A DNA stretch of 64,000 bases from Velthaea sp965214335 (GCA_965214335.1 CBDCBO010000005.1:496001-560000); one strand, 5' to 3'; counted from the first letter of the stretch, positions 40,802 to 49,501 are shown. Numbers and translations: made by a program. The notes: generated by a model from the letters alone, not told the origin.

Positions 40802-42069
40802 GCGCGCGCCGGCTCGCGAAAGAAGCTCAAATCGATCGGCGTGGCCGCGGTTTGCGACGCGTTGCGCGTGCGCGCGAGCGCATCGTGCCGGCGCATCGAG
40901 GCGGCGAACATCCCGAGCAGCGAGGCGGCGCCGTTGAAGCCTCCGATCGGTTGAAAGGTCAGCTCGGTCGCCCATTTCACGTTGAAGCCCATGCCTTCGA
41001 GGGCGTTGGCGATATTGAGGTTCGCGACCACGAGGTCCGGCCGAGCGGCGCTCAAGCGCGCGAACATATCGAACCGATCCGGACGTTCGAGGATTTCCAC
41101 CCCCTCGAGCAAGGCGCGTTCGCGCGCATGATATTTGCGGTAGATATTGGGCGTGCCGATGAGGTCGACGCGCATACCGGCGGCGCGCAAGGTGCGCGCC
41201 AGCGACAGTTCGAGCATCGTATCGGAACAGAAGGCGATCGAGCGCCCCCGGAGCACCGCCACGTCGCGTTCGCAAGCGGCCCAAGCGGCGCGCTCGCGGT
41301 CGGCGTAGGAGACCGTCCGGCCGAACGCCGCGGCAAGCGTTTCAAAGAACGCGCGCGTGCCGTCGGGCCCGTACGGAAAAACGGTCTGGTGAATGGCGCA
41401 GCCGCGTTCGCGCTGCGCGTAGGATACCGATCCGAACAAGTACGGATGAACCGATGCAAGGACCGTATTGGGCCCGATCGGCGGCAGATCCAGGGCGCTC
41501 TCGTTCGGCAGAAACGACGGCGGCGGTAAGCCCATCGTTTCGCACTCCAAACGTATCTCGGCTTCCTCGAGCGCCGACAGGCAGCCGAGAACGACAATAT
41601 TCTTGTCGGCCGTCTGCGGGCACCGGTCGATCATCGCCTGCAGGACGTGATCCTCGCCTTGCGTGTACGCCGGATCGAAGCCGTCCAGCCGGCACGGATA
41701 GATGCGCACTCCGGTGCGCTCTTCGAGCGGCTTGGCACAACCCGCGACGTTCATCTTGAGGATTTCAGGCGTGCACGTCGAGGCCAGGAAAATCGCGCCC
41801 GGCCGGTGCTCGGCGACAACCTGTTCGACGATCGGCCCGACCGCTTCGAGCACGTCGCGTCCGGCCAAGTCGTCTTCATCCAACACGGCGGTGGCAAAAC
41901 GCGGCTTGGCGAAAATCATCACGCCTAGCGCCGTCTGCAAGAAGCCCTGACACGAGTGCGTGCCCACGACGAGGAAGAAGCTGTCTTGCATTTTATGGTG
42001 CAGCCAGCCGATCGGTGCCAGCGAGCAGAAGTCGTCGCGCTCGATCGTTTGAGCGGATGAATCGAACAC
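40798..42069 (-). CDS. bchN: Dark-operative protochlorophyllide reductase subunit N (BchN)
   Basis: BchN pairs with BchB to form the protochlorophyllide-reducing heterotetramer. The 423-residue protein has cluster-ligand cysteines at about 15 (DDFCSL), 40 (GTHSCQGF) and 99 (ASTCTPEILKMN), with the 25-residue spacing of the first two as in characterised BchN. TQGEDHVLQAM and QTALGVMIFAKPRF are further signatures. GTG 42069 has GGGAGG about 11 nt upstream. It is first of bchNBGP, behind a hairpin and a GGTGA-N6-TCACC palindrome. Confidence 0.94.
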   Translation of the reverse strand: MFDSSAQTIERDDFCSLAPIGWLHHKMQDSFFLVVGTHSCQGFLQTALGVMIFAKPRFATAVLDEDDLAGRDVLEAVGPIVEQVVAEHRPGAIFLASTCTPEILKMNVAGCAKPLEERTGVRIYPCRLDGFDPAYTQGEDHVLQAMIDRCPQTADKNIVVLGCLSALEEAEIRLECETMGLPPPSFLPNESALDLPPIGPNTVLASVHPYLFGSVSYAQRERGCAIHQTVFPYGPDGTRAFFETLAAAFGRTVSYADRERAAWAACERDVAVLRGRSIAFCSDTMLELSLARTLRAAGMRVDLIGTPNIYRKYHARERALLEGVEILERPDRFDMFARLSAARPDLVVANLNIANALEGMGFNVKWATELTFQPIGGFNGAASLLGMFAASMRRHDALARTRNASQTAATPIDLSFFREPARA

Positions 42070-42091
42070 GAGTGGCGCTACCTCCCAAACG

Positions 42092-42121
42092 ATGACGACG
42101 GGCCCGTAAGCCCGTCGTCAT
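42092..42121 (-). other. 12-bp perfect hairpin upstream of bchN
   Basis: ATGACGACGGGC (42092-42103) pairs perfectly with GCCCGTCGTCAT (42110-42121) around a 6-nt loop. It lies 23 bp before the bchN start and just after the rsbW-like gene. No U tract follows on either strand, so it is not a standard terminator. It could attenuate read-through from rsbW or shape the bchN leader. If bchN starts from the predicted promoter (near 42113), only one arm would be transcribed. Confidence 0.6.
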
Positions 42122-42163
42122 TGTCGCCTTTAGAAGTTGCCGTAGCGGGTGACCGGAGTCACC
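42120..42163 (-). promoter_or_regulatory. Crp-type operator and possible -10 of the bchN promoter
   Basis: The palindrome GGTGACCGGAGTCACC (42148-42163, centre 42155.5) has the same arms as the bchF and bchX operators. On the minus strand GACAAT (42125-42120) lies 30.5 bp from the centre, 1 bp more than in the other two promoters, and matches the -10 consensus at 4 of 6. The palindrome includes the stop codon of the rsbW-like gene. Confidence 0.6.
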
Positions 42164-42641
42164 CCACGCGCGTGCCGCGCCGCCGGCGCACGTAGCGCAT
42201 CAACAGAACCGAGGTGCCGCGCCCGGGCCGGTTGCGGACCGCCACGTAATCGGTGCAGCGTTGCATGATCGCGAGGCCCCGCCCGCGGACCGCCAATGGG
42301 TCGGGCGTTGCGACCGGCTCGACCGCGACATCCGGTCCGGCGAAGCCGATTCCCGAGTCATCGATCGTTGCGATGAGCCGGTCGTCGTCGGCGATCCAAC
42401 AATTGGCTTCGACCACTTTGGGCGGCGGCGCTTGGGCGTGCTCGAACGCGTTCGCCAGCGCTTCGCCGATAGCCAACAAAAAGTCGCCGATGTCCGCATC
42501 CGCTACCGCATGGTCGCGCGCGAAATGCTCGATCCGTTCGCGCACGTAGCGCCCGTTGCGCGGGTCGGCGGGTACGACCAGGCGCAACCCGCGGCGCGGG
42601 CCGCGAGCGCCGTCGGCGTCGTCTGATTGTCGAGCATCCAT
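42159..42641 (-). CDS. RsbW/BtrW-like anti-sigma factor serine kinase
   Basis: This 160-residue HATPase_c protein shows the N box (GEALANAFEHAQ, about residue 60), the G1 box (DDSGIGF) and the G2 box (RGRGLAIMQRCTD). Such kinases bind an alternative sigma factor or phosphorylate an STAS antagonist. A cognate SpoIIE phosphatase candidate is encoded at 12.7 kb, but no antagonist is in the window. It is immediately upstream of bchN on the same strand and its 3' end holds the Crp-type palindrome. Confidence 0.85.
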   Translation of the reverse strand: MDARQSDDADGARGPRRGLRLVVPADPRNGRYVRERIEHFARDHAVADADIGDFLLAIGEALANAFEHAQAPPPKVVEANCWIADDDRLIATIDDSGIGFAGPDVAVEPVATPDPLAVRGRGLAIMQRCTDYVAVRNRPGRGTSVLLMRYVRRRRGTRVG

Positions 42642-42853
42642 AATCGTTCCGAACGGCGGTTACCCCGGACGGGCGATCCTGTAACGGGCCACGATCCGAA
42701 TCGACCCCGGCCGTTGGTCTCCAAGGGTAAACATTGGTATACATTGCGCCGGTCCGCACTCGCCGCGGGCGTCGGCCGTCCGGCCCCCGCCGATGACGCT
42801 CGCCCGGCGCAACGCAACCGGAACCGTCCCCGTGCTGGGCGAAGGGCCGCCTG

Positions 42854-43345
42854 ATGACAACCTATGAAAAACCAACCGGCGATGAACTGCGCACGCTGGC
42901 CGCCGAAGCAAAAACCGTACGCGCGCGGATCCACACCGCAAAGGGGGACATCGTATTCGGTTTCTATCCGGATGAAGCGCCGCAACACGCGGCGGCATTC
43001 ATCAAGCTGGCGCGGGCGGGCTTCTACGACGGGCTGACCTTCCACCGCGTCGAGCCCGGGTTCGTCATTCAGGGCGGCGATCCGAGCGGTAACGGCACCG
43101 GCGGGCCGGGGTATCAGATCGATGCGGAATTCTCGAAGCTGCCGCACATCAAGGGTACGGTCGCGATGGCACGCAGCACCAACCCCAACTCGGCCGGCTC
43201 GCAATTTTACGTTTGCCTCGACGACGCATCGTTTCTCAACAATAACTATACGGTTTTCGGCCAAACCGTCGCCGGCCAGGATGTGGTCGATAAGATTCGC
43301 AAAGGCGACGTCATGGAAACCGTAACGATCGAGACGGCGGAGTAA
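42854..43345 (+). CDS. Peptidyl-prolyl cis-trans isomerase, cyclophilin type
   Basis: This 163-residue cytoplasmic cyclophilin catalyses proline isomerisation. Active-site motifs are FYDGLTFHRVEPGFVIQGGD (Arg in FHR, Gln in IQGGD), GTVAMARS, NSAGSQFYVC and NYTVFGQTV. It has no signal peptide. ATG 42854 is first in a probable two-gene unit with the DUF72 protein, which continues in the same frame right after the TAA. The 212-bp divergent gap with rsbW holds its promoter, which I cannot define. Confidence 0.93.
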   Translation: MTTYEKPTGDELRTLAAEAKTVRARIHTAKGDIVFGFYPDEAPQHAAAFIKLARAGFYDGLTFHRVEPGFVIQGGDPSGNGTGGPGYQIDAEFSKLPHIKGTVAMARSTNPNSAGSQFYVCLDDASFLNNNYTVFGQTVAGQDVVDKIRKGDVMETVTIETAE

Positions 43346-43348
43346 ATC

Positions 43349-44173
43349 ATCGCCCGGCCGGAACTTGCGTTCGGGACGCAAGGCTGGTCCTACCGGGATT
43401 GGTCGGGCGGTCTGTATGCCGCCGGCAGCCGGCCCGAAACCTATCTGCAGCAGTACGCGCGTGAGTTCGGGACGGTGGAAGTCGATTCCACGTTCTACGG
43501 CACGCCGGCGCCGAATCGATTGCTGCGCTGGGCGCGGGCCGTACCGCCCGACTTCACCTTCGCGCTCAAGCTGGCGCGTGAGATCACGCACGAGCGGCGC
43601 CTGATCGATTGCGCGGCGCTCGCGGCGGCGTTTTTCGACGCGGCGCGCCATCTGGGCGGTCAGCTCGAAGCCGTGCTCGTGCAACTGCCGCCCGATTTCG
43701 GCGTCGCGGAGTGGCCCGCGCTCGAAGCGTTCATCGCGCTCCTTCCGGCCGATCTGCCGATAGCGCTCGAGTTGCGTGACCCGCATTGGTTCGCACCGCC
43801 GCTGCGCCCCCAGTTAGCCGGTATATTGCGCGACCGCCGCATCGCGCTTGCGGTGAGCGACGGTCCCTTCGTGGAACTCAATATCATGCTGGCCGCGCTC
43901 GTCGCGCCGACAGCCCCGTTCGCCTATATTCGCTGGCTGGGCCGCCGCGATAGCGTCGCTCGCTTCGACCGCGCCACGATCGATCGTTCGGCCCACATCG
44001 TTCGCTGGGCCGCCGCGATCGCATCGGTCGCCGGCCGGCTACAACGAATCTGCGGCTACGCCAACAATCAATATATGGGTCACTCACCCGCGACCATACG
44101 GGCCATCTACCAAGAACTCGGAGTGACCCGCGCTGTTCCGCCGGTGTATCCGCAGATGGAACTTTTCAGCTAG
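43349..44173 (+). CDS. DUF72 (YecE-like) family protein with no conventional start codon
   Basis: This TIM-barrel family of unknown function is recognised by FGTQGWSYRDW at the very N-terminus, VEVDSTFYGTP, FALKLAREITHERRL, ALELRDPHWF and the C-terminal GYANNQYMGHSPATI. The N-terminal family motif begins at about 43370, yet no ATG, GTG or TTG lies between it and the cyclophilin stop at 43345. The first conventional start (GTG 43475) would delete the conserved N-terminus. ATC at 43349, 6 nt after GGAG (43339-43342), is the best placed start; stop read-through or a sequence error are alternatives. Confidence 0.8.
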   Translation: MARPELAFGTQGWSYRDWSGGLYAAGSRPETYLQQYAREFGTVEVDSTFYGTPAPNRLLRWARAVPPDFTFALKLAREITHERRLIDCAALAAAFFDAARHLGGQLEAVLVQLPPDFGVAEWPALEAFIALLPADLPIALELRDPHWFAPPLRPQLAGILRDRRIALAVSDGPFVELNIMLAALVAPTAPFAYIRWLGRRDSVARFDRATIDRSAHIVRWAAAIASVAGRLQRICGYANNQYMGHSPATIRAIYQELGVTRAVPPVYPQMELFS

Positions 44174-44331
44174 CGGGCTAGTTAGAGGAACATTAAGGCG
44201 CGGGAAAATAGTTCTTGCGCTTAAGACATCGTAAGGTGAAGCTTGGGGCGCGTCGGCTACGGCCGTCACATCCCGCTACATTGCAGCGCGTTACGTGCGA
44301 GGGAACGTACGGTACGCATGGAGGCATCTCC

Positions 44332-45105
44332 GTGGTCGATTCATCAACGATGAGCGCCCCGCGTTTGGTCGTGCTCGACATCAAGAAATCGTTCGGCGCC
44401 GTGACGGTTCTCCGCGGCGTTGATTTTGAAGCGCGTGCGGGTGAAGTCACGGCGCTCTTGGGCGACAACGGCGCGGGCAAGTCGACGCTCATCAAGTGTA
44501 TCGCCGGAACGCACATCCCGGACAGCGGTACGGTCACCCTCGACGGTGTCGAACAGCATTTTCGAACCCCGAGCGACGCGACGGCGGCCGGGATCGAAAC
44601 GGTGTATCAAGACCTGGCGCTGTGCGACAACCTCGACGTCGTCGCCAATCTTTTCCTGGGCCGCGAACGACGGGGAGCGTTCGCCGGGCTCGACGAGATT
44701 TCGATGGAGAAGACGGCCAAGGCCGCGCTCGACCAATTGCACATCATCATTCCGTCGGTGCGCAGCACCGTCGCGCAATTATCGGGTGGACAGCGGCAAT
44801 CGATCGCGGTTGCCAAAGCCGTTCTTTGGGCGCCCAAAGTCGTGATCCTCGATGAGCCGACCGCCGCGCTCGGCGTGGCGCAGCAGAAACAGGTTCTCGA
44901 TCTGATCAAACGCCTGCGCGAAGCAGGCCTCGCAGTTGTCGTCATCACGCATAATATCGTCGATGTTTTCGAGGTCGCCGACGTTGCGATCGTGATGCGA
45001 CTCGGGCGCCGGGTCGCGAAGCTGCGGGTCGCCGATTCGACTCCCGAAGACGTCGTCGGCGCGATTACCGGCGCGCGTGAGTTCGCGGCGGCGGCGTCGG
45101 CATGA
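44332..45105 (+). CDS. Xylose-type ABC transporter ATP-binding protein, single NBD
   Basis: This 257-residue ATPase has Walker A GDNGAGKST, Q-loop YQDLAL, signature LSGGQRQS and Walker B VVILDEPTAALG. I use GTG 44332 because GGAGG lies 7 nt upstream; ATG 44350 is an alternative six codons later. It has one nucleotide-binding domain, half the size of E. coli XylG. It overlaps the permease by 4 nt (ATGA). The order is ATPase-permease-binding protein-outer-membrane barrel. Confidence 0.9.
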   Translation: MVDSSTMSAPRLVVLDIKKSFGAVTVLRGVDFEARAGEVTALLGDNGAGKSTLIKCIAGTHIPDSGTVTLDGVEQHFRTPSDATAAGIETVYQDLALCDNLDVVANLFLGRERRGAFAGLDEISMEKTAKAALDQLHIIIPSVRSTVAQLSGGQRQSIAVAKAVLWAPKVVILDEPTAALGVAQQKQVLDLIKRLREAGLAVVVITHNIVDVFEVADVAIVMRLGRRVAKLRVADSTPEDVVGAITGAREFAAAASA

Positions 45106-46313
45106 TCAGCGCAACCGACGTGCCGTCCCGGCCGGCTCCGGTCGATCCGGCGCCGGCACCCCGTTCGTGGTTTCGAATCGACCCATCGAAGCTGGCCACG
45201 ACGGTGCCGATTTACGCCGCTATCGTGCTGATCTGGCTGTTCTTCGAATCGCAAACCAGCGGCCGCTTCATCGGCGCGCGCAATCTCTCGGAAATGGCGC
45301 AAGAATATTCGTACAAGCCGCTGCTTGCTATCGGCGTCGTGTTCGTATTGCTGCTCGGTGAGATCGATCTGTCCGTCGGCTATCTCACGCTGCTATGCGC
45401 GACGACGGTCGCGATGCTCTCGGCCTTCGGACATCAACCGGCGCCGGTCGCGATCCTGGGCGGCATTTTCGTTACGACGCTTTTAGGCTTGACGCAAGGT
45501 TTCCTCATCGCGTCGCTGCGGATGCCGGCGTTCGTTGTCACGCTGGGCGGCTTCTTGATTTTCGAGGGGCTGGCATACCACATCCTGAGCGGCGCAACGA
45601 TTAACATTCCGGATCCGGCCATCGCGGCGATCGGCACGTCGTACGTGCCGGCCGGGCTGAGCTTCGCGTGCGTTTTGTTGGCGATCGCGGGCATGGTGTT
45701 CTTCGGCTTGCGCGCTCGCCGCGCGCGCGTCGCAGCCGGACTCGCGAACCCGCCGGTCGCCGGATTGATCGCCCGGACGGCGGCCGTCGCGGTGTTATTG
45801 CTCGTCGTCGTGACGCTGCTGGATTCGTACCGCGGCGTGCCGTTGTCGCTCGGGATTTTACTGGCGTTCGCCCTCGTAACGTGGTATGGTGCGGCGAAGA
45901 CGCCCTTCGGCCGCCATGTATACGCCGTCGGCGGGAATGTCGAAGCGGCTCGGCGCGCGGGTATCAATACTGTCGGCGTGCGCTGGATCGTATTCGGGAT
46001 CGCGGGCTTTTTTGCGGGCGTCGCGGGGGTCATGCTTGTGGGGTACGCGCAGGCGGCCTCGACAACGGCCGCCGGACCGGATCTTTTGCTCGATGTTATT
46101 TCCATCGCGGTCATCGGCGGGGTAAGCCTTACCGGCGGTCGCGGCAACGTGTGGTCGGTGTTGCTCGGGGGTCTGCTGATCGCAAGTCTCGACAGCGGAC
46201 TCAATCTCATGTCGGTCGATTCGAATTTCGTCTATGTCATCAAGGGCATAATTTTGTTGCTTGCTATACTCCTGGACGTGCTTGGAAAGCGCCGTGGCGC
46301 CGTCCGAGTTTGA
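45102..46313 (+). CDS. Xylose-type ABC transporter permease (XylH-like)
   Basis: This 403-residue permease has about 12 hydrophobic segments, longer than ribose permeases and the size of XylH. Motifs are LLLGEIDLSVGYLTLL, LTQGFLIASLRMPAFVVTLGGFLIFEGLAYH, AVGGNVEAARRAGINTVGVRW and VIGGVSLTGGRGNVWSVLLGG. The binding protein that follows is XylF-like, which supports D-xylose as substrate. Confidence 0.9.
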   Translation: MISATDVPSRPAPVDPAPAPRSWFRIDPSKLATTVPIYAAIVLIWLFFESQTSGRFIGARNLSEMAQEYSYKPLLAIGVVFVLLLGEIDLSVGYLTLLCATTVAMLSAFGHQPAPVAILGGIFVTTLLGLTQGFLIASLRMPAFVVTLGGFLIFEGLAYHILSGATINIPDPAIAAIGTSYVPAGLSFACVLLAIAGMVFFGLRARRARVAAGLANPPVAGLIARTAAVAVLLLVVVTLLDSYRGVPLSLGILLAFALVTWYGAAKTPFGRHVYAVGGNVEAARRAGINTVGVRWIVFGIAGFFAGVAGVMLVGYAQAASTTAAGPDLLLDVISIAVIGGVSLTGGRGNVWSVLLGGLLIASLDSGLNLMSVDSNFVYVIKGIILLLAILLDVLGKRRGAVRV

Positions 46314-46352
46314 CCCCGGCCATCGTCCATGGCCTGCAGAGAGGACCACTTC

Positions 46353-47417
46353 ATGATACGCACTCATCTCTTACTTCGCCGTTGCGTCGCCGCCGCGGCG
46401 ACGGTCGGAATCGCCGCGACACCGCTGGCGCTCAACGCCGCCGATAATCCGTCAGTCGGATTTTTGATGTCGGATTACACGACGTCGGCGCGCTGGCAAT
46501 TCGATCGCGATTTCTATATCGCCGCGCTCAAGAAAGTCGACCCGGACGTCAGCGTTGTCGTCCAAGACGCCAAGACGGATCAGACGCGCCAGCAAACGCA
46601 GGCCGCCTCCTTATTGACCTCGGGCGCGAAAGTGCTCATCGACGTACCCGTCGACTCGACCCAGGCGGCTTCGATCGTCCGGGCGGCGCACGATAACTCG
46701 CCGTCCGTGCCGGTCATCGCGTACGACCGCCTCATCAACAACGCCGACGTCGATGCGTACGTTACGTTCGATCCGATCGCGGTCGGCCGCCAACAAGCGC
46801 AATACATCGTCGATCATGTCAAGAGCGGAACGCTCATCTCGATCGCCGGCGCGCAGACCGACAACAACGCGATCGAATTTCACGCCGGCGCGATGCAAAT
46901 TCTCGACCCGCTCGTGAAATCCGGACGCTACAAGATGGCGTACGATAGGTACACGCCAAACTGGGATAGTAACGCAGCCCAAGCCGAAACCGCATCTGCG
47001 CTCAATAACTTAGGCAATAAAGTCGATGCGATTCTGGTGGCCAACGACGGCATGGCCGGCGGCGTCGTGGCAGCGCTTCGAGCCCAACATCTCGATGGTA
47101 AGGTACTCGTCACCGGGCAAGACGCAACGGTCGCCGGGTTGCAAAACATTCTTACCGGCGAACAGAATATGACCATCTACAAACCAATTCGCAAACTCGC
47201 TGAAGCTGCAGCGACGATGACGGATGCGTACCTCAAAGGCAAGAAGCCTAAGACGGGTACGACGATGAAGAACGGTAAGATCGACGTTCCGACGGTTCTG
47301 CTGCCGGTCGTCACCGTAACCAAAGCCAATATGAAATCAACCGTCGTTGCCGACGGATTCGTTACAAAAGAGCAACTCTGCAACGGTATTCCGGCCGCAG
47401 CATGCTCTGGTTTGTAG
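46353..47417 (+). CDS. D-xylose ABC transporter substrate-binding protein (XylF-like)
   Basis: This periplasmic sugar-binding protein has 354 residues from ATG 46353, with GAGAGGA 7 nt upstream. The signal peptide (about 1-31) ends near LALNAAD. The mature protein starts with VGFLMSDYTTSARWQFDRDF, typical of XylF (binding-site Arg and Asp), followed by VPVIAYDRLINNADVDAYVTFD and VTGQDATVAGLQNILTGEQNMTIYKP, both XylF hallmarks. Xylose import here complements xylB at 23 kb, although I saw no xylA in the window. Confidence 0.92.
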   Translation: MIRTHLLLRRCVAAAATVGIAATPLALNAADNPSVGFLMSDYTTSARWQFDRDFYIAALKKVDPDVSVVVQDAKTDQTRQQTQAASLLTSGAKVLIDVPVDSTQAASIVRAAHDNSPSVPVIAYDRLINNADVDAYVTFDPIAVGRQQAQYIVDHVKSGTLISIAGAQTDNNAIEFHAGAMQILDPLVKSGRYKMAYDRYTPNWDSNAAQAETASALNNLGNKVDAILVANDGMAGGVVAALRAQHLDGKVLVTGQDATVAGLQNILTGEQNMTIYKPIRKLAEAAATMTDAYLKGKKPKTGTTMKNGKIDVPTVLLPVVTVTKANMKSTVVADGFVTKEQLCNGIPAAACSGL

Positions 47418-47453
47418 CGCGCCGGTTCTCACTTGAACCTGAGAGGAAACCAC

Positions 47454-48527
47454 TTGTCTAAACACGACTCTCCCGAATCGCCGCCGCCGCTGCGGCGGCC
47501 GCGTTACCTCTTTTCACTCGCCTGCGCCGGCATGCTGCTGTGCGCCGGACTGTTCGGAACGTACGCCCCCGCTTCCGCCGATTCGTTCTCGCATCTCCCC
47601 ACGATTGATATCTATCCGACCGTTAACTACGCGACCGGCAATGATGAATATGGGTCGCCTGGTGGTCCGGATCCGACCAACAATTTTGGGCCACCGGTCG
47701 GGAACATCGGCTCACCAAGCGCGGGTAATGCGTCGGGCGGCACGCGCCCCGGCAAATTGGATATCAACGCGGTCATCAGTATCCCGCTCTTGCGCGGGCT
47801 GGCGTTCCAGTACGAGCACGACCGCGCTGCCGGTATCGATACGACGATCGGCCGCGTCACGAACTCCGCCGGTAAGTACATCTACCCGGCGACGAGCAAC
47901 GATATCGTCGATACGTTCCGCCTGTCGTACACCGGCATCAAGGGCGTCGGCGTAACACTCAACTCATTCTATCGCTTTCGGCACGACAACGAAGCGACCA
48001 ACGACCCGACCAACTTGACTCCGGCCGATTGGCACGAGCAGAATCTCGACCTGAGCTATACGGCGCCGCCAATCGCCGCACTCAACGGATTTACGCTGGG
48101 AGTCGGCGCGACCTTCGAATACAACAAGCATCACGTATCGGGTAATCCGAACGTTTCGCCATTCGATCCGTCAAACGCGGGCTCGGGGCTAGCTGGAGCC
48201 GCGGGCGCCGGATACGCCGATAAGGATGGTAGCAAGCGCTACGGTATCAATTACGGCGTCAGCGGTAATCTGCCGATCAATCACGGTGTGGCGCTGTTCG
48301 GCAGCACTCGGTACGGCGCGTTCGACTTCTTTGATAACTCGCCCGTGCCGTTCTACTACGTCATCGACGATGTCGGTATCTATAAGAAGTTCAACAAGAC
48401 GTTGGCGCTGACCGGCGATCTCAACAACCTCACGCAGATCAATCGCGGCGGCGTGCCGTTCGTTTATCCGAACACGATTCACCGTATCTATTTCGCAATC
48501 GCGCTCGACATCCACCTCGCCCCCTAA
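47454..48527 (+). CDS. Outer-membrane beta-barrel protein, putative sugar porin
   Basis: TTG 47454 follows GAGAGGA by 6 nt, giving 357 residues. The signal peptide is YLFSLACAGMLLCAGLF, cleaved near APASADS. The remainder alternates short amphipathic strands and glycine/asparagine-rich loops (for example FRLSYTGIKGVGVTLNSFYRFRH, YGVSGNLPINHGVALFGSTRYG), fitting a barrel. It is the last gene of the xylose ABC operon, ahead of a strong terminator, so it may be the outer-membrane entry for pentoses. No family is recognised with certainty. Confidence 0.65.
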   Translation: MSKHDSPESPPPLRRPRYLFSLACAGMLLCAGLFGTYAPASADSFSHLPTIDIYPTVNYATGNDEYGSPGGPDPTNNFGPPVGNIGSPSAGNASGGTRPGKLDINAVISIPLLRGLAFQYEHDRAAGIDTTIGRVTNSAGKYIYPATSNDIVDTFRLSYTGIKGVGVTLNSFYRFRHDNEATNDPTNLTPADWHEQNLDLSYTAPPIAALNGFTLGVGATFEYNKHHVSGNPNVSPFDPSNAGSGLAGAAGAGYADKDGSKRYGINYGVSGNLPINHGVALFGSTRYGAFDFFDNSPVPFYYVIDDVGIYKKFNKTLALTGDLNNLTQINRGGVPFVYPNTIHRIYFAIALDIHLAP

Positions 48528-48570
48528 ACTTCGGCGCTTCGTGTAAACGGCGCACTCCGGAGAAAAATGA

Positions 48571-48621
48571 ACGACCGGATCGATCGGCGGCTGAGGCCGC
48601 GCTCGATCCGGTCGTTTTTTT
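48571..48621 (+). terminator. Strong rho-independent terminator of the xylose operon
   Basis: ACGACCGGATCGA (48571-48583) pairs perfectly with TCGATCCGGTCGT (48603-48615). The intervening bases form a second stem (GCGGC/GCCGC), and seven T residues follow. It ends plus-strand transcription between the barrel gene and the convergent beta-lactamase-like gene. Confidence 0.92.
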
Positions 48622-49501
48622 AATCTCCCGAATCAGCTCGGATCGTGTGGTTGACCCGGCGCGCGATGGCCGCGATGCCGCGATTTCCGGCGTAGGTATC
48701 GTTAAGGGCGCGGGTCAAAACGACGAGCACGAACGGTGTGTCACCGTACGGATCGACGATCGCCGCGTCGTTGCGCACGCCATCGATCTCGCCCGTCTTG
48801 TTGGCGCAGGGAGTGCCGGGCGGAAGACCGCTCGGAATTTTCGTTTTGTCCTCTTGACCCAGCAGCGTATCGATCATCGCACGGCACGACGCCGTCCGCG
48901 CCACGGTGTCGAGGCCTTCGCGCGATCCGCGTTCGATCTCGAAGAGCAGCAAGCCGATATCGCGCGGCGTCGTTACATTGGCGCTGACGTGCCAGGCCGG
49001 AACGACGTCGGCAAAATGGCGGCCCAAGCGGGTGCCGTTCATCCCCGTTTGCCGGATGACGTGGTTGATCGCGCTGAAGCCGAACGCACTAATGAGCGTG
49101 TTCGAAGCCGAGTTGTCGCTCTGCGTGATCATTGCGGCGATGAGGTCGCGCAGCGTAAACGTTTGTCCGGCGCGCGCGTAGCCCAAAACCGGCGACCCGC
49201 CGATGAGGTCGTCAGCCCGCAAGGTCACTTCATCGTCGGGTCGAGCGGTGCCGGCATCAAAGGCCCGGTAGGCGGTTAACATGATCGGCAATTTGATCAC
49301 CGATGCCGATGCGAATGGTTCGCCGGCGCGCACCGCCACCAGCGGCGGTTCGTCGCCGAGCGTGCGCGCGTAGACGCCGGTGATACCGGGGATGCGCGCG
49401 ACGAGGTCGCCAACGGGCACGCGCGCCGCGGCGGCGGCGCGCGCCAAGGCCGGCAGGCCGGTCGCTGCGGTTAGCGCACCGACGAACGTGACGCGTTTCA
49501 C
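48620..49501 (-). CDS. Class A beta-lactamase-like serine hydrolase
   Basis: This 293-residue exported protein starts at GTG 49501, which overlaps the amidase stop (GTGA). The signal sequence is RVTFVGALTAATGLPALARAA. Active-site motifs of class A enzymes are present: SVIK (S-x-x-K), SDN in TQSDNSASN and KTG in NKTGEIDG. The Glu166 omega-loop motif is not obvious (RLGRHFAD region), so hydrolysis of beta-lactams is uncertain; it may be a peptidoglycan or penicillin-recognising hydrolase. It pairs with the amidase gene in a small cell-wall operon. Confidence 0.87.
   Translation of the reverse strand: MKRVTFVGALTAATGLPALARAAAAARVPVGDLVARIPGITGVYARTLGDEPPLVAVRAGEPFASASVIKLPIMLTAYRAFDAGTARPDDEVTLRADDLIGGSPVLGYARAGQTFTLRDLIAAMITQSDNSASNTLISAFGFSAINHVIRQTGMNGTRLGRHFADVVPAWHVSANVTTPRDIGLLLFEIERGSREGLDTVARTASCRAMIDTLLGQEDKTKIPSGLPPGTPCANKTGEIDGVRNDAAIVDPYGDTPFVLVVLTRALNDTYAGNRGIAAIARRVNHTIRADSGD

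Noticed and set aside
42092..42121. Rho-independent terminator for the rsbW-like gene
   Set aside because: The stem is perfect but no run of U follows on either strand; recorded as an unassigned hairpin instead.
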